Assembly: GCF_001806325.1 (NCBI RefSeq)
Contig: NZ_CP017580.1
Coordinates: 496,001-560,000 of the forward strand
Direction of reading: 5' to 3'
Origin: Curtobacterium sp. BH-2-1-1
Lineage (GTDB): Bacteria; Actinomycetota; Actinomycetes; Actinomycetales; Microbacteriaceae
DNA length: 64,000 nt
Shown: positions 61,564 through 64,000 of the stretch, piece after piece
Layout: every line of letters starts with the position of its first letter
Position numbering within the stretch: position 1 is the first letter of the stretch
Program-made: the position numbers and the translations under genes
Notes under the pieces: generated by a model
Seen by the model: only the letters and a program-made list of their open reading frames with translations
Told to the model about the DNA's origin: nothing
The model's database searches: none

Positions 61564-64000
61564 ATGTCGAAGCCCATGCCCGAGAAGCCCACGGTGGACG
61601 GACTCGAAGACGTCTGGGGCCCGGTCTGGGAGCAGGACGGCACCTACCGGTTCGACCGCGACGCCGCCGGCGACCGCAGCAACGTCTACTCGATCGACAC
61701 CCCGCCGCCGACCGCCTCGGGTTCGCTCCACATCGGGCACGTGTTCTCGTACACGCACACCGACCTCAAGGCCCGGTACGAGCGCATGCGCGGCAAGCAC
61801 GTCTTCTACCCGATGGGCTGGGACGACAACGGTCTCCCCACCGAGCGCCGTGTGCAGAACTACTACGGCGTCCGCTGCGACCCGCAGCTCCCCTACGACG
61901 CCACCTTCGTGCCGCCGTTCGAGGGCGGGGACAACAAGTCGTCGAAGGCGGCCGACCAGATCCCGGTGTCGCGCCGCAACTTCATCGAGCTGTGCGAGCG
62001 CCTGACCGTGCAGGACGAGCAGCAGTTCGAGCACCTCTTCCGCACGCTCGGCCTCTCCGTGGACTGGACGCAGTCGTACCGGACGATCGACGACACCTCG
62101 CGGGCGAGCGCCCAGCGTGCCTTCCTCCGCAACCTCGAGCGCGGTGAGGCCTACCAGGCCGACGCCCCGACGCTCTGGGACGTCACGTTCCGCACGGCCG
62201 TGGCCCAGGCCGAGCTCGAGGACAAGGAGATGCCGGGCGCGTACCACGGCATCGCCTTCCACCGCACGGACGGCGGCGACGACGTCGTCATCCAGACCAC
62301 CCGCCCTGAGCTGCTCCCCGCGTGCGTCGCCCTCGTCGCGCACCCGGACGACGAGCGCTTCCAGGACCTCTTCGGCACGACGGTCCGCTCCCCCCTGTTC
62401 GACGTCGAGGTGCCGGTGCTCGCGCACCACCTCGCGCAGCAGGACAAGGGCGCCGGCATCGCGATGGTCTGCACCTTCGGCGACACCACCGACGTCGTGT
62501 GGTGGCGCGAGCTGCAGCTGCCGAACCGCGCGATCATCGGGTTCGACGGCCGCGTCCGCTCCGACGAGCCGGCCTGGATCGAGTCCGACGGCGGCAAGGC
62601 GCTCTACGCCGAGATGGCCGGCAAGACCGTGTTCTCGGCGAAGAAGGTCGTCGTGGACGCCCTGACCGAGTCCGGCGAGCTGATCGGCGACGTGAAGACG
62701 ATCAACCACCCCGTGAAGTTCTTCGAGAAGGGCGACAAGCCGCTCGAGATCGTCTCGACCCGCCAGTGGTACATCGTGAACGGTGCCCGCGACGAGCATC
62801 TCAAGGCAACCCTCCGGCAGCGCGGCGACGAGATCGCGTTCCACCCGGACTTCATGCGCGTCCGGTACGACAACTGGGTCGGCGGCCTCTCCGGCGACTG
62901 GCTCATCTCGCGCCAGCGCTTCTTCGGCGTGCCGCTGCCGGTCTGGTACCCGCTCGACGCCGACGGCAACCCGGTCTTCGACCAGCCGATCGTCCCGACC
63001 GAGGCCCAGCTCCCCGTCGACCCGGCGTCCGAGCCGGCCCCGGGCTACACCGAGGACCAGCGCGGTGTCGCCGGCGGGTTCCAGGGCGAGCTCGACGTGA
63101 TGGACACCTGGGCCACCTCGTCGCTCACCCCGCAGCTCGCGGGCAAGTGGGAGACCGACCCGGCGCTCTACGACCTCGTCTACCCGTACGACGTCCGCCC
63201 GCAGGCGCAGGACATCATCCGCACGTGGCTGTTCACGACGGTGCTCCGCAGCCAGCTCGAAGCGGACACCGTGCCGTGGAAGCACGCGAGCATCTCCGGC
63301 TTCATCGTGGACCCCGACCGCAAGAAGATGTCGAAGTCGAAGGGCAACGTCGTCACGCCGCTGTCCATCCTCGAGCAGCACGGCGCCGACGCGGTCCGCT
63401 ACTGGGCGGCCTCGTCGAAGCTCGGCACCGACGCGGCGTTCGACCCGCAGAACCCGAAGCAGATCAAGGTCGGTCGTCGTCTGGCGATCAAGGTCCTCAA
63501 CGCCGCGAAGTTCGTCTACGGCTTCCCGCTGCCCGAGGGCGCCACGAGCGTCACCGAGCCGCTCGACGTCGACGTGCTCGCCGAGCTCGGATCGGTCATC
63601 GACCAGGCCACCACGGCGTTCGACGCGTTCGACCACGCCCGTGCCCTCGAGGTGATCGAGCGCTTCTTCTGGACCTTCTGCGACGACTACCTCGAGCTCG
63701 TCAAGGAGCGCGCGTACGGCACCGCCTCGGACGCGACGCACGAGACCCAGGCGAGCGCGGTCCTCGCGCTGCGCGCCGCGATCGACGCGCTGCTGCGCCT
63801 GCTGGCACCGTTCCTCCCGTTCGCGACGGAGGAAGTGTGGGCCTGGACCCACGAGACCAGCGTGCACCGCGCCTCCTGGCCGACCGTGGCCGAGCTGCCC
63901 ACGCAGGCCGAGCCGACGGGGCTCCTCGGGGCGGTGGGCCAGGCGCTCATCGGTATCCGCGGGGCGAAGACGGCCGCCAAGGCGTCCCAGAAGACGCCCG
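61564..64000 (+). CDS. valS: Valyl-tRNA synthetase, archaeal-like type (3' end beyond window)
   Basis: The first 812 residues of a class Ia synthetase that charges tRNA-Val. HIGH motif is SGSLHIGHVFSYTHTDL; KMSKS is KKMSKSKGN; a CP1 editing domain lies between. The motif WDDNGLPTERRVQNYYGVRCD replaces the usual bacterial GTDHAGIATQ stretch and matches archaeal and rickettsial ValS, implying an ancient transfer. ATG 61564 has GGAAGG upstream. A one-mismatch 15-mer at 63867 falls on conserved HRASWP codons and may be accidental. Confidence 0.93.
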   Translation, partial: MSKPMPEKPTVDGLEDVWGPVWEQDGTYRFDRDAAGDRSNVYSIDTPPPTASGSLHIGHVFSYTHTDLKARYERMRGKHVFYPMGWDDNGLPTERRVQNYYGVRCDPQLPYDATFVPPFEGGDNKSSKAADQIPVSRRNFIELCERLTVQDEQQFEHLFRTLGLSVDWTQSYRTIDDTSRASAQRAFLRNLERGEAYQADAPTLWDVTFRTAVAQAELEDKEMPGAYHGIAFHRTDGGDDVVIQTTRPELLPACVALVAHPDDERFQDLFGTTVRSPLFDVEVPVLAHHLAQQDKGAGIAMVCTFGDTTDVVWWRELQLPNRAIIGFDGRVRSDEPAWIESDGGKALYAEMAGKTVFSAKKVVVDALTESGELIGDVKTINHPVKFFEKGDKPLEIVSTRQWYIVNGARDEHLKATLRQRGDEIAFHPDFMRVRYDNWVGGLSGDWLISRQRFFGVPLPVWYPLDADGNPVFDQPIVPTEAQLPVDPASEPAPGYTEDQRGVAGGFQGELDVMDTWATSSLTPQLAGKWETDPALYDLVYPYDVRPQAQDIIRTWLFTTVLRSQLEADTVPWKHASISGFIVDPDRKKMSKSKGNVVTPLSILEQHGADAVRYWAASSKLGTDAAFDPQNPKQIKVGRRLAIKVLNAAKFVYGFPLPEGATSVTEPLDVDVLAELGSVIDQATTAFDAFDHARALEVIERFFWTFCDDYLELVKERAYGTASDATHETQASAVLALRAAIDALLRLLAPFLPFATEEVWAWTHETSVHRASWPTVAELPTQAEPTGLLGAVGQALIGIRGAKTAAKASQKTP
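63867..63881 (-). repeat. Dispersed 15-mer, one mismatch (possibly coincidental)
   Basis: Fourteen of 15 bases match, antisense in valS. Because the encoded HRASWP is a normal conserved ValS segment, this copy may be ordinary coding sequence. Confidence 0.4.

Overview
The window is high-GC actinobacterial chromosome and reads like Microbacteriaceae, most likely Curtobacterium or a close relative. That is inferred from gene content and style: a mycoredoxin with CGYC, an actinobacterial imuA-imuB-dnaE2 cassette, a translational-type T-box before ileS, frequent GTG/TTG starts, GTGA/ATGA gene overlaps and several -10 boxes placed 6-8 nt before the start codon (leaderless mRNAs). I see no phage, insertion sequence or CRISPR array. 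The window is a core chromosomal segment interrupted by small dispersed repeats.

Layout. 1-6.9 kb: a PiT phosphate transporter (cut by the left edge), a CPA1 Na+/H+ antiporter, an unknown membrane protein of YhgE/ABC-2 type, a NUDIX hydrolase, a PabC-like aminotransferase. 6.9-13.7 kb: an amidohydrolase, a Fic protein translationally coupled to a prolyl-oligopeptidase-family peptidase, a CYTH-CHAD protein, a mycoredoxin. 13.7-21.5 kb: a SNF2 helicase, a phosphotransferase, a FUSC-type membrane protein, an unknown 102-aa protein, a two-component system. 21.5-30.3 kb: the SOS mutasome imuA-imuB-dnaE2 with two LexA boxes, pabB, an aldose epimerase, tRNA-Ala(GGC). 30.4-38.3 kb: a leftward translation/proline/NAD block (rplU-rpmA-obg-proB-proA-small membrane protein-nadD-disordered membrane protein-rsfS). 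38.3-45.2 kb: a proline-rich membrane protein, RNase E/G, VKOR and two convergent DsbA-like proteins (extracytoplasmic disulfide formation). 45.2-51 kb: ndk, DUF4233, folC, ileS with its T-box. 51-64 kb: a CDF metal transporter, a GT39-like glycosyltransferase, a TetR regulator divergent from a dipeptide-type ABC importer with fused ATPases, an MHS-type MFS transporter, and valS (cut by the right edge).

The most unusual signal is not a gene. A 15-mer, GTCCAGGAGGCGCGG, occurs five times exactly and at least four more times with one mismatch, on both strands, inside genes and between them. Its core GGAGGCRCGG also builds long hairpins at convergent gene ends. This resembles the way DNA uptake sequences behave in Neisseriaceae and Pasteurellaceae. 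Separately, a 65-bp palindromic element is present intergenically at 38.3 kb and, in frame, in the linker of the fused ABC ATPase at 58.65 kb. A third hairpin type (CGACA...TGTCG arms around a GTCG-N2-CGAC loop) shows compensatory changes between copies. These short palindromic families are my candidates for an undescribed system.
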